Shown: piece after piece, positions 11,895 through 24,000 of the stretch | Layout of the letters: every line of letters starts with the position of its first letter | How positions within the stretch are numbered: position 1 is the first letter of the stretch | DNA from: Salvator merianae | Taxonomy: Eukaryota > Chordata > Lepidosauria > Squamata > Teiidae | DNA length: 64,000 nt | NCBI GenBank assembly: GCA_003586115.2 | Contig: QVOM02000025.1 | Location: 43,010,522 to 43,074,521, forward strand | Reading direction: 5' to 3' | The notes under the pieces: model-generated | Told to the model about the DNA's origin: nothing | Seen by the model: the letters and a program-made list of their open reading frames with translations, nothing else | The model's database searches: none | Program-made: the position numbers and the translations under genes

Positions 11895-12321
11895 AGGTTA
11901 TTTATGGGTAGGAAGGATGGGGAAAGAAACTTGTGGAGGATAAGAGAAAAAGAAGGATACAGAGGTCCATTTGCCTTGGAAGGGACAGCTTACTCCCGTA
12001 CTCCTAAAAACATAATGATGGATCTTATTTAGCTTTGGAGTGTCTTGGAATAAGCTCAACTATCTTCTGTGGTTTTGAGAAAACCATTGCCTTTGGTTGG
12101 GTTGCTGTATGTCCTTTCTCCTTTCAATGTGTTTTTACCAAGAAAAAAAAAAAAAACCACTTCATTACTGTATTAACTGATAATTTCATGAATGAATATG
12201 CTAAAGTTGAAAGTGTCTTGTTGGTATTTTATCAACACGACAGCATGCTGACAAAAAAGGGAAACATGGGCATAAGCTATACAAGGTTCCAAGGGCATTC
12301 TTACTGTGAAGGGAAAATACC

Positions 12322-12680
12322 TAGGCCTTTTCTGCACTTGTGTGGTAGAGTGATCCAGGACACCACCTGGATTGCTCCATCTGCCCTGAACAGGTGTAGT
12401 AACTCACAACAAGTTGCTGCAAGACTCCCCTGGGCCACAGATTGTTAAAAGGCAGCCCACCAAGCTCACTAGGAGCAGCTGGATTGCTGCAGCTCACCAG
12501 CCTCTGCACCCTCTTCCACGTGTGGCTGCTGAGTGGGTGTGGTGTCCAGCTATGCAGTCACGCACAGCATCCAGATCACCATGGCAATGTCTGACCGAGT
12601 GTGGGATGTTGCCTCACATGTTGCCATGGCGATCCGGCCTGCCCTGTCTGGGCCATTCGCACTTTGAGGGCTGCTGACTA
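12322..12680. mobile_element. TIR element E (right end unresolved)
   Basis: Left end TAGGCCTTTTCTGCACTTG. The interior shares GTTGCCATGGCGATC-like and CACAGCATCCAGATC blocks with elements A and P. GGGCCATTCGCACTTT at about 12650 may be a second, nested left end. Boundaries on the right are uncertain. Confidence 0.5.
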
Positions 12681-12699
12681 GATATGGGGCTTTTCCAAT

Positions 12700-15290
12700 G
12701 TGGATGGCTGCTGGTATGCTGGATCTTTCCCAGTCTAGTACGGTATTGTTACACCATAATAGGTTGGTAAGCGTGAACCCAAACCTAGTTTGGAGCTGAC
12801 GGTCCCTCTTTCAGCTTCAGTTCTTCTATTGCTCTTATTGCTTTTTGCCACAGACTGTTAGGATTTGTTAATAATTATTTTTGTGACATAAAACAGAGGA
12901 ACCAAAATGCCACCAAAGCAAGCAATTTGGTGCAATCTTTACAGAAACTGCAAGCAACATCATGAGGATGGTCCTAACAGTTTGCTTGAACTTTGAATAA
13001 AGTTTTGCAAACTGTTTAAGTGTGAATTATCCACAGACAACATTATTTGCAGCTAGGGATAATTTCATATGAACACACTTGTCAGCTTCTGGAAAGTGTG
13101 GCAGTGCAAAATTATAGTTAACTGTTAATAAGGTTGTTTAAGAGACTCCAGTGACAGAGGAGTTTTAAGATGTGGTAAATATTAGGAATATAAACAGAAT
13201 ATTTAGTTGCTGCTTCTATACATAGAAAGCTGTATTATCCCTGCCACAATAGTCAAGCTGATCAAGCTGTATCCTATACCACTAGAAGAAAGTATCTTCT
13301 ATGATTTGTCCTTTGAAACAACAGCTACAGTTTGAAAAAGTTACCTGTGGATCTTAAAATTCCAGTTCCCTAGTCAACAAAGCTTCATAGTCTGACCCAA
13401 GATTCCCTTGGACACAGGAGCAGCCAATAAAATAACAAGAGGGGAGCAGCACTATCGGTCATTATTTCTTGTATTGAGTCCATGAACAAAGTCTGGAGAC
13501 ACCTCTGGAGTTACTCTTCTTGAGATACTAACTTTGTAGTTGGAGAAAAAAAATGACAGCTTATGTTCATAGGCTGGTTCCATGATGATGCATATGAAGA
13601 AAACTAAGCACAGGCTCTTTGGCTGAGACAAGTACTTCCTTGCTGAACAGAAGAGCTATATCTGCTGTCCAGTCAAATGGCTCCATGACGCAGATGGAGT
13701 GATTTGGTCTAGCGATGAAGATCACTAGACAGACATTCTGAGTAACTGGGGTTCTTAAAATATCAGGCCTCATTTTATGGTGGTGACAAAATCTCTACTT
13801 TCAGTTCTTACAAGTTTTCAAAACTCAGGCAGGAGTTGCATGGCAGGGGAAGAACTCTGTCCTAGTTATGATGTTGATGGCCAGTAGATTCTCTAACACA
13901 GTAAATTGCCCTATAGTGGCACTGTGGCTCAGCAGGACTCCTGAAAGGAGAGCACAGGTAAACAATTTTCTAGTACTTACTCCACTCTGCCATTCAGGCT
14001 CTCAGATTAGTGCTTGCAGAGGAATGGTGGTTAGAGGAGAGTGTATTCATGCAGACACTACACTCACCCAATGTACCCAATGCACCACAGGAGAGCAGGG
14101 TGCCATGCAAACATTTCCTTAGTAGTGGTTTCCTAAATCAGAAGAATACTCTTCAACTGTATTAAAATTTTACTCACTTACTCACTCCTTTCTCAAAATA
14201 TACATTTCTGATGCAGATTCCTTATGCTTCAGAACTTTTTATTGTTACAGGACCTACATGTCACCTACATGACATTGTGCCCATAGCTGCCAACTTCAGC
14301 CAGCCCAGCATCTGGATCTGATATACAAATTAATTTGTTTGACCCACAAAGGTATTAATGCAATTTTTTTAAAAAACAAAATACTATTCACAATTCAAAT
14401 CATAAGGAATTTTTTTAATCAAAAGCTTTCTCACTTGACGTTCTCTTTAAATTTTGTACAAAATCTGTAACCTAAACTTTTACTTCTAGACAGGATTAAG
14501 AGAGTGCTTCCTGCACTCTACTTCCAAAATAGAGAACTTGGAAAGGAAGCCGTGTTATTCCAATGAAAAGTCAAACAGTAGAAAAACAAATATGTTTTTA
14601 AAAATATGACAACATAATTACTTACTCTCCACACATTATCATTATTTTATGAACTATCTCAAAGTCAAAAAATATTATATTTAATTTCATATTAAACCTC
14701 TTTCCCTAGTAAAATACTCTTCTCCTGGTGTGGATACTAGTTTATTTAGAATACATGACAAATACTCACAGCTAATGTTTATTTATTTCCTACATAGCAA
14801 GGGATCTCAGGGCAAGCAACAATTCAGACTAATACATTAAAATCAGCAACAAGCACATTTAAAAATTAAAACCACTAAACATGTACAGCATAATTCATTA
14901 CCATCAGAATGAAAGAGTAAAAGTTCTGAACAGAATAAACAAGTTTTCACTGTTCAATGAAAGGCAAATCATAATGCACATCAGAAGGAAGACTATTGTT
15001 CTGTGGCACCACTCCTTAAACCACTGAGGACAGTGACAAATCTTAATACTGAGATCTTTCAAAAGAAGAAACATCTTCAGATATTTGAGGTACAAATCAT
15101 TTAGTCCTTGTGAATCATACAGCCATCTCTTCCATAAATCAGTTTTGAGTAACTCAGTTTGTATACAGTCAGTAAAATGTAATTTCCTTTGTATAACATG
15201 GGTCTTTCACAGCATGGTTTTGCTCTTACATGGTTAGTAAAATGTCATTTTCCTTTAATGCAATCCTGGAAATTTTCAGATGATGTGATT
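12700..15290. other. Intronic sequence, mostly unrecognised
   Basis: A/T-rich intron 1 sequence. A LINE/SINE tail-like piece (TTTATTTATTTCCTACATAG...TCTCAGGGCAAGC) lies at 14783-14890. The ORF at 13868-14122 has no recognisable domain. Confidence 0.5.
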
Positions 15291-15291
15291 T

Positions 15292-15810
15292 GGGCCATTT
15301 CCACACTCACCTTGTTTGGAGTGTTTTAACTATTCTACTCCAGTCTGTCCCAGACCAAACACAGCAAGTTTTTTTCCAAATTGCAAGGGTGGGAATGCTG
15401 TCTGTCCTGAATCCACAGCTATAGCAATGTGGAGGTATGATAGCTGTTCCAGTTCACACAACTGAATCCCCACCCAAGGCACCACAGACTCCTGCTAGCA
15501 AGTGGTCCAGGTTCGATCACTCATACATCATGTCAAGTACACAAGGGTCGAACTGAAGAGAACAGTCTTTGAAGGTAGTGTGCCTGCCTCCATTTCAGGG
15601 TTTTGAAAACGATCATCAAAACTTGCAAAGTTCCAAAGCTGAAGCTGTGATGCTTTCACAGTTCTGAACCAGGTGCGGAAGCACCAAAGGCTGGACTGGA
15701 AAACAACAGCTTGGGATGGTTGTAGACTGGAATAGCACTATTCCCATGCAGACAAAGCGTACTAAGCAGTTTCATTGGTCTGGCCTATGGACTGAGTGTG
15801 GAAATGACCT
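15292..15810. mobile_element. TIR element F (CATTTCCACACTCA ends)
   Basis: Left end GGGCCATTTCCACACTCAC and right end TGAGTGTGGAAATGACCT are inverted repeats over about 16 bases. The interior of roughly 480 bp has no recognisable ORF. Flanks do not show a clear target duplication. Confidence 0.72.
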
Positions 15811-16744
15811 TAGCTTCCCAGATGCCATTGTCTTACATTGAGCCTCTATTTTTCCCTTAATCTCCAGTTTTACTTAGGTTGCAATTACTTGCATAGCATG
15901 GAATTACACTACATGGTGGTCTGTGAGACAAACCAAAGTGTTATGCCAAGGATTACTGGATTAGCACCTTGAATTTACAAGTTTAAAGACATTAAAAGAT
16001 ATGAGCATTTAACAGTTACATTCAAAAAACACAAGGAGGGGCAATAAATTATCCTTTTTTTTAAAAAAGAGGGATCTCAGGAAAATCACATCCTTATCCT
16101 TTGATGTTGTGAATATCATTGTAATATTAAGAACTGCTCCGAAATTTCCACAGTTGCTGTTTTGTGCCTCCGTGTGTTTGGCTTAGTACACCTTTTTCTC
16201 CTCCAGAAAAACAACAACAAGGAGGAGGATTATATTCCAGCCACATTCTGCATTCTGGAAGATTCTACAGCCTAGAATCAATTTGATATTCAACGCTTAT
16301 TAACAATATTCAGACCACAGAGTATGAAGAATATGTGGAACATCAGTTTCTGCATCATCAGACAGAGCTGTTCTTTTGGAAAGAGTGCAGTAATTTTTCA
16401 CTACATTACCCCATTCATTCTGCTTAAATTAAACACTTTCTCTGCCAAATCCAGATCTTTTACTTAATTCAATTTAAATTCTACCCATAATTAGTGCCTA
16501 TTGTATCAGGTCTCTTCTGAGACGTCATGGTTCTGCAATGAAATTTTGGATCATTTTTTTTTTAAATTGGATTAAAACCACCCATAATGCGCTGTCAAAT
16601 TAGACCACAGAGCATGTTTTGCTGTGCTAAGTAATCAGTGACTGCCAATGCTTGTGCCAGAGAAGTTCACAAGGCACTAGGACTGTAGTCATTCAAAGCA
16701 ATTGTTAAGAACTATTATTTCGATAGCCCATCCTTCATCATTTA

Positions 16745-17217
16745 GGCCCTTTCTGCACTGGCTGGTATACCAGCCAACGGAGGGTACTAGGACCCTGTCA
16801 TCTGCACGCTGGTATGGAATAGCAGAGCTTGCTCCGTTAAAATGCTCCATCTGCACTGGACAGAACTACAGAACAGAATATGGCACAAAATGGTACCATA
16901 TCTTGCTCTTCTGGTAGACCTGATAAAAGTAGTCCACAAGTGGACTACAGTAGATATATCAGGCTATGAAGGGTATGTGGACAACATACCACTGCAGGCT
17001 GTATACCAGGCCTGTACCTGTTTAGAAGTGAGGTTAGAAATGTGATGCTGTTGGGTACACCACTGAGAAGGCCCTGGCCATGAACTGCTTTCAGTTCTGG
17101 TGGTCAGTGCTGGGTTGAAGTGGGCTGTCCAAAATGCAGACAGCTCCTGGAACAGGCTATCAGTAGCCTGATCCACTTGGACTACCTAGTCCAAGACAGC
17201 ACAGTGCAGGATATCCC
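16745..17217. mobile_element. TIR element G
   Basis: Left end GGCCCTTTCTGCACTGGC; right end CACAGTGCAGGATATCCCT (imperfect). Interior has GGTATACCAGCC and GTATACCAGGCC near-palindromes. Non-coding. Confidence 0.6.
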
Positions 17218-17219
17218 TC

Positions 17220-19260
17220 ACCATACAGAAATAGCTTAAGAAAACTATATTGCACTTTCTTTTAGCTCTATGGCATGCTTTCAAGCCTTAACTTCAGGAC
17301 AACAGACTTGTGTAGGTTCAAGTTAAACATTGATGGGTAAATTGGGTTAAGTAAGCGGAATAAACTTTTTTGCCATTTAAACTTACTATTATTCAAACAA
17401 AAACAGCTCAGTGACTCCTCTTGATGTTATGAATATGTACCTGGTATCATGCCCTTTTTTCATTTCATTTCCATGAAAATTCTAGATGCTCTGTTTGTTT
17501 TGATTACTGTAGACTTTGGAAGCGTCCATACGCACAGCAACAGGAACCCTGGAAAGGCTTCAGGGGTGCCACAATATAGCCCTTTTACCAGAGCACTGGA
17601 GGGACTGCAGGTACCCTCCACTGGACAAAGAACCCTGAGGGTGCCCACCACTTACTGCTGTCGTGTAGACACACGGCAGCGGTGAGAGCAACTTACCACC
17701 CCTGCTCTACACAGGCACGGCACCTAAAAAGAACCATTCGCAGGGCCACTTCCAGCATGATGGAGGCCCTCTTCTTTGAAGCTAAGCCCTCAGTTTCATA
17801 GAGTGAGTGAGGTGAGGTGAGGGCTGTATAGATATTATGTGTTCTACCCTGGGGCAGGAACAAGTGTTTCTGCATTGAAACATTCTATACCATCAGCTTG
17901 TGAACACAGCCTTTGTTTCCCTGCTAATTAATTGCCTCATTTTCATACCTTCAAGCCATCTAGCACTCTGTTGCCAAATTTACTCACTTTCGCATCATTT
18001 GGACCCTAAGTAAACCCCTCGCTGTCCACACATGGATCCTGTACAAACTTGTTCTCACCTTCAAAATCTTTCTTCCCCGTCGTTATCATTGCTCTAACTA
18101 GTGGATGTTTCCTTTCGTGTGCCTTTTACTCTTTCAGACCTACTACCCGTAGCAGACCAAAGCCCAGAATCTCCCATAATTATTAACCATCATACTTACT
18201 GCCCCTTACAACAGAACTGCTTACTAGAATGTTTCTCTGTGTTACTCATTCCCTCCACAAAATTCAGTTATTCTGGAAGCCCTTGGATTACCCTTCTAGT
18301 CTTTGTCATGTATCTGCCACAACTACAGTTTCATACCCTGCCTGCTCATGCATCAATTGCATCCCCTTTTCTTTTCCTTTTCTATATGTATTTTGTGTTC
18401 TGGGCCCCTAGAGGTAAAATCCCACCATGTATCTATATAACATACTGCTATATCAGGAATGAAATTTTTGAAAAGAAAGTTTGTCACACTTTCAATTCAT
18501 CATCACAATGCAGTTGCTGTTCTTGGGGTAAGTGAGTATTTCATCTCTCCTGCAGTCCTCATGCATAACATGAGGATAGTCATATGAACTCAATAGCCCA
18601 TGCATGCCATAAGAATAGCTTTGCCATATCAGACTAGAGATTCTTTAAACTGAGCATTCTCATTTCCAACCTATCTAGATACTTCTGAGAAACTACCAGC
18701 TCTAACTTGTTCTAATATAGTTACTTGCATAAGAGTAGACTAACACTTTTTGAGACACATCCTTCATTAACTTGTCTAATATACAGACTGAAGCAAGGAA
18801 ACATCATATTTAAGGAGAGTGAATTCCATAAGGAACCAGATATGAAGAACCCATTACTTTTTTAGGTCTATTGTTTAGGGCCAATAGGCACATTTGGAAT
18901 TTTTAGAGTGTGCTGTAAACACCATCCCCTTTGGTTGATTCTTCCCCACAAATGAGAAGTGGGGAGTCAGAAACTTTCTGGGTCCTTGGGAAAGTTTTCA
19001 GAGATACCACTGTATGCCAAGATACTGCACAGACAACTTAAACCCTATTGTCAAACTTCTTTTACTGCTAAGCATGTACTGACATATTTATATTTACATT
19101 TATCTTTTGCCTTTCTTCCCAAAGAGCTGGAAGTAAATGAATGCTAATCTCCGTCTTCTATTCACCAAGTAAGCTACAGTAATCACTGCCTGTCAGCTTA
19201 ACCGACCTCACAAGGCTGTTGTCAGAGAGAAGAAAAAAGGAAGAGCAAAATTAATGTGAT
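17220..19260. other. Intronic sequence, mostly unrecognised
   Basis: GC-richer patch at about 17525-17890 looks repeat-derived but its ends were not found. The 144-codon ORF at 18101-18535 shows no domain. The 19180-19240 stretch resembles a SINE tail (TAACCGACCTCACAAGGC). Confidence 0.45.
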
Positions 19261-19262
19261 CT

Positions 19263-19371
19263 GTACTTCCTTCAGCAGTACACATACTAAAATTGGAATA
19301 ATACAGACAAGATTAGCATGGCCCCTACACGAGGATGACATGCAAATAATGCAATCTACCTTGAGATCTTT
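19263..19371 (+). pseudogene. U6 snRNA-like copy (probable pseudogene)
   Basis: The core reads CATACTAAAATTGGAA, AGATTAGCATGGCCCCT and AGGATGACATGCAAAT in the order and spacing of U6 snRNA. The 5' stem region (TACTTCCTTCAGCAGTAC) carries several changes from U6. After GCAAAT the 3' part diverges, though total length to a terminal TTTT is close to the usual 107 nt. The sequence upstream resembles a SINE/LINE tail rather than a U6 promoter, and the 3' part (CTACCTTGAG) also resembles such a tail. A retroposed copy is therefore likelier than a functional gene. Confidence 0.8.
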
Positions 19372-19372
19372 T

Positions 19373-19453
19373 AAGAACATAAGAGGAGCTTTGCTGGACC
19401 AGGCCACACAGCCCATCTAATCCAGCATTCTGTCTTACACCAATTGCTTCTGA
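19373..19453 (-). mobile_element. Short inverted copy of the CR1-type LINE terminus
   Basis: AAGAACATAAGAGGAGC...CTGGACCAGGCC...CCATCTAATCCAGCA is the reverse complement of the terminal sequence found at 20290-20361. It directly follows the U6-like copy and precedes the GAA microsatellite. Confidence 0.75.
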
Positions 19454-19460
19454 GCATTCT

Positions 19461-19508
19461 GAAGAAGAAGAAGAAGAAGAAGAAGAAGAAGAAGAAGAAG
19501 AAGAAGAA
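19461..19508 (+). repeat. (GAA)n microsatellite
   Basis: About 16 uninterrupted GAA units adjoining the tail of the minus-strand SINE; probably expanded from its (TTC)n tail. Confidence 0.97.
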
Positions 19509-19790
19509 CATGGTTTTTATACCCCGCTTTTCTCGGCTGAAGCTGACTCAAAGCGGCTTACAAGGTTATTTTTCGCCCAAAGGCTTACATCTGTCTATCT
19601 TCCTCATCACACAATGTGATGCTCCCTATTTATCTACTTGCAATTACTTGCTTTCAAACAGCTAGGTTGGCTGGAGCTAGAGGCCAGTAGAGGGTGCTCA
19701 TCCCCTCTACACGGCAGACAGGGGCCTTGAACACCAATCCTCCTATTGAAAGATCAGTGCCTTAGCCTTCTGCACCACCGTGCCTCCTAG
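19509..19790 (-). mobile_element. tRNA-derived SINE with LINE-like tail
   Basis: On the minus strand it begins GGAGGCACGGTGGTGCAG, with a box A-like TGGTGCAGAAGG and a box B-like GGTGTTCAAGGCC (19735-19723), as in tRNA genes. The 3' part (AAGCCGCTTTGAGTCAGC then AAGCGGGGTATAAAAACC) resembles a LINE tail, and it ends in (TTC)n. Structure is that of a tRNA-head, LINE-tail SINE. Confidence 0.75.
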
Positions 19791-19870
19791 GCAAAATCTT
19801 CACAAGCTCTTGACTCCCTGCAAATGGCCAAAGAGGCATCCTGCTTGTCTCTCCAACCTAGATATGGTAC

Positions 19871-20361
19871 TTAGGTAAGAGAAGACCTGATTGAAGTATA
19901 TAAAACCATGCACAATATGGATAAAGTGGATAGAGAAAAATTCTTTTCTCTATCACACAACACTAGGACCAGGGGGCACTCTATGAAGCTGATAGGTAGG
20001 AGAGTGAGGACTGACAAGGGAGAGTATTTTTTCACCCAGAGTGTCATCGGCCTATGGAATTTATTAACAGAAGAGGTGATAACAACAATCAACCTGGATA
20101 GCTTTAAGAACTGATTGGATAGATTCATGGAGGTCAGGTGTATCAATGGCTACTAGAATGGATGCCTAGGTACTGCCTCCAGGTTGGAAAGACAGGCAGG
20201 ATGCCTGTAAAACCCATTTCCAGGGTGTTAAGAGCAGGTGAAGGTTTTGCCTTTTTATTCTGCTTGAGAATGCCCAGAAACAATTGGTGGGCCACTGTGT
20301 GAAACAAGATGCTGGACTAGATGGGTCGTGGCCTGATCCAGCAAGGGTCCTCTTATGTTCT
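19871..20361 (+). mobile_element. CR1-type LINE, ORF2 C-terminus and 3' end
   Basis: The first part translates as EDLIEVYKTMHNMDKVDREK (offset start), then TRTRGHSMKLIGRRVR, YFFTQSVIGLWNLL and INLDSFKN, the post-RT end of CR1/Jockey-type LINEs. The 3' part ends GCTGGACTAGATGGG...GGCCTGATCCAGCAAGG...CTTATGTTCTTGTGTTC, typical of squamate copies as I remember them. Confidence 0.82.
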
Positions 20362-20453
20362 TGTGTTCCTGTCCTCCATGGATTTGTCTAAGCCCTCCTC
20401 CCCCAGACCTTAGAAATTAGTTCCCCTCTAGCAGCTAATCAGCCACACACTAA

Positions 20454-20998
20454 GGGCCTTTTTGCACAGAGCTCCGTAGTCCGTTCCCAGTAGTTGGCTT
20501 CAGACCGGAGGGGTTGGAGAATGCTGGCTGCCCTTCGCACTCCCAGCCAGAGGAACGGACCCGAAGCCGACCAGTGGAGGGAACGGTGCGAATGGCATCC
20601 GCTAGTTCGGTACCATCGAGCTCCGCTTCGTACCATCGAGCTCCGCTTCGTAACCAGAGGGCTCGTTACGGAGCCAGCTTCGTAATGGCAGCTAGGCTGC
20701 CATGCCCAAAGGGCTATCCCGGGTGTGAAGCTTCGTACCACGCATGCGCAGCCGCACCAGCCACGCCTGGCTGCCATTTCAAACACGGACGGGAGTGCGA
20801 AAGCACCGTGCCCAATCTTCGCTCCATCGCGCAGGTCGGAATGAAGACAAGCTTTTACTTGTCTTGCCTTACCCAGGATCAGGTATGAATCGGGTACGAA
20901 GTGGCTCGGATCGGGTGAGGCGCGCGCCCGCGGCAGTGCAAAAGCTCCGTTCCAGCGAACGGACAAGAACGTTCCACCGCCGCAGTGTGAAAAGGCCC
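20454..20998. mobile_element. TIR element H, GC-rich, TAA target duplication
   Basis: Left end GGGCCTTTTTGCACAG; right end TGTGAAAAGGCCC. TAA lies on both sides (20451-20453, 20999-21001), the target type of PIF/Harbinger elements. It is very CpG-rich for its surroundings. It includes a perfect 20-bp tandem pair at 20611-20650. Long open frames on both strands (up to 201 codons) have no recognisable domain and reflect base composition. Confidence 0.85.
20611..20650 (+). repeat. Perfect 20-bp tandem duplication in element H
   Basis: TACCATCGAGCTCCGCTTCG occurs twice, head to tail, without mismatch. Confidence 0.98.
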
Positions 20999-21001
20999 TA
21001 A

Positions 21002-24000
21002 GTGCCCAACAAATTCTCCCAAACCCAGTAGATCCACTCCACAAACTTAACAGAGCATTAGCAGTTATTCTTCCAAATTCCTCTGCCCAACTCCTGTTAC
21101 CTTTCCTTGGTTGCAGGTGAGTAGCCTTCTACAGTACACACTCAAACTGGTGCTTTTAAAGTAAAGTAGGATATAGCTGCCAAAATACATTTTCAAAAGC
21201 CCATTTGTAATTACAATCACTGAAGTGTTTGAAAGACATGCAATCATGTTTCCCTCTGTGTTACTATTGTTTTCTCAAAGGTAAACTTCAGCTGTTTCTT
21301 CAACTTTTCCTGATAGGAATTATTTCTCACCTTGCTGATGATTCAAACTTGTTCACATTTCTCTATTCTAAAAAAGCAGAACCCAGAATATGACTAGGGT
21401 ATTAGAATGAATTTGTTGTGTTTGAGCTATAAAGGAGGATGTGATTTGCAGCATGATGCTAGGAATCCTTATTTTGACAGTTTAAAAGGAAATCTCTTCC
21501 ATGTTACACTCCAATAATTATGCCTGTCCTATGTGGTTACTTTTCAGTATGCAAGTTTCACTCATTATGTGAAAACTGCTCATTACATGAAATCGCCCAT
21601 ACAAAGTTCCTACTGCCACTGCTTACGTGGCCACTACAGGTTCTTGTATAGGGAGTTCTCAGTGTCATTGCTGACACTGTGTGTACTCTTTAATGGGTAT
21701 TTATGATTAGGATGCTAGTGAGATAGCATACACTAAAACCGATACCACATCTTATTACACTGTATGAAAAACTATCCCTGATCTTCACAGTCCAGATAAC
21801 TGATCTATGAGATATGGATTTCTTCAGTCAGAAAGAGCTACCTGCAACATTTTATAAAGGGTACAAGCTTGACTCAAGGAGACCAAGGAAAGGTAACAGG
21901 AATCTGGTAGAGGAATAACTGCTGGTGCTCTAGTAACTTTGTGGCTTTGGCAAATTGAATTTTTCTTCTCCTACCACATGGTGCTAAACTACAGTTCCCA
22001 TCATCTTTTGCTAAGGTCTGTGATGTTGGGATTGATGTCTGACGTCCTCTGCCAGACACCTGTTAGTCACCTCTTTCTCACTATATGCTGCAATCTATTG
22101 ATTGGACATTAAATGATGATAATAAATTGATCAGAATACTATGTCCTTCTTTTCATTTTTAATGTCTGTTGCTTCTTTATTATTTTCCTCTTCATACATA
22201 GATGCCTACAACTGAAAACTGAGGAGCGGAAGAGATGATGCAGTGGTGTGAAAGGAAGCCCTAATTCTGTAGACTGTAGACTTCATTTGCAGCCTGCCGC
22301 TGCGCTTTTATGCTCTTGGAAGCTTTTGTGGTGCAGAAGGCAGGAGAGGCTGGGCTACAGAGGCAGTCAGTTTATTGGCTGCTTCTGTATGCTTCTCCCA
22401 AAACAGTAGACAGGACCTCTTCAGGACATCTTAAACAGCTGAAGCTGATACTTGAGGAATTCCGGTGTATTGTTCTGAGGAAAAGTCCAACAGAGCGTGG
22501 GGAAGCCATTTTCTCCTTTGCATCTTTACCAGAAGCCACCCTGGTTCAATGGTGCTCCTAAAGGCTTCACCTGGCACGTGCAGAACAGCCAAGCAAGCCC
22601 TCACCTCTTGAGGTGAAGGAGGAACCAAAGAGGATGGGTCCCACAGCATCTCCAGACCTACCCACGAGCTAAAAAGGGTTACATGAGCTGCTGTATGCCA
22701 AACACAACCCCATTCACATATTGAAAACTCAAGCATATGAGAGGGCTGTTGTTATATGGCCAAGGTATATGGCCATCTAGTTATTTCTGTGTTGTCTGCT
22801 CTGACTGGAATTTATTCATCAACAATATTTCCCAGATCTTTTGTTACCTGGTTTTTAAATAGTAGGTGTGCCACAAGCTGAACCTCTGACCTTCTGTATT
22901 CAAAGCATCTACTTCTCTATCATTCCTTGACTTCAGATATTATTTGATGTCCAAGATCTTATTAACAGAAATGTTAAGGATTTGGGTGCCTAGTATGAAC
23001 TGACCATAGATCTTATTAAGTTCTATATCTCACTGACTGGCAAATCTGTCCTGGTAACAATGTGGTTTTAATAACCATTTCACCAGGCCAGTAGTACTAA
23101 AATCAACAAAGAAAAGCACATCACTTATTTCTCTCCAAAATCTTTAAGAAAGCGGGTTTTTTTTAAAAAAAATCTTAGATCACTATTTGCAATAAAGATA
23201 AAACAAGTGAATTATACTGTTTTATGTTTGCAGTGCCTTTACTTATTATTATGCCTTCTTCTGATTAATCTATAGCATCTTTTAACTCATCCTTTAATCT
23301 GCCCAAAGAAAATGAGTCAAGAGAACACGGGAAAGACAACAAGCAACAAACATGTATTTACAATTTAATACTTATAAGTGAATAGCAAGAAGGGTACTAG
23401 TTTACTATTTCTTTCTATCCAACTTGCACAATTTCACATGAGTGTAGACAAATGACACTGAGGTAAGCTAAGAAATCATAGCATTATGTTCTGATATTAA
23501 CATAAAGCAGTATTTTATATACAAGGAATTATTTCTCAAAACAAAACACTTGCAAGATGGTTCAGCTGCTAATCTCAACATATGCTTCTTTGGTATACTA
23601 GTGCTAGATTATGTCATTAAGGAGTTGAACTTCAGTTCTAGGATAATCTGTGAATAAGTCACTGTAAGTTATTTACTTAGTTGGATGTGTTTAACAATAA
23701 CTTCTACTTTTTAAAAAATAGAACAAACAAATGATTGTAAAAGGGCACATTTAAAACAATGACTTTTCATGCATTTTCTGTCAGTTGTGGCTGTGAAACC
23801 ATCTAAGGTCAAGAAGAACAGTGGGTTTGACATGCTGCATGCTAACTTTAAAAATATATTTACGATAAATTTTACTAGAATTTATTCACAGGTTTATTCA
23901 GATGATGAAAAGATCATAAACCAGAGAACCAGAAGATAAGGATGTATCATTGTTTAGATATACCAGTGTTACAAAGGAAAGAAAGAAAGAAAGAAAGAAA

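Noticed and set aside
18101..18535. 144-codon plus ORF with hydrophobic stretches
   Set aside because: T-rich composition explains the hydrophobicity; no domain, splice context or start context of note.
20439..21044. 201-codon minus ORF, the longest in the window
   Set aside because: It spans TIR element H end to end; high GC lowers stop frequency and no domain is visible.
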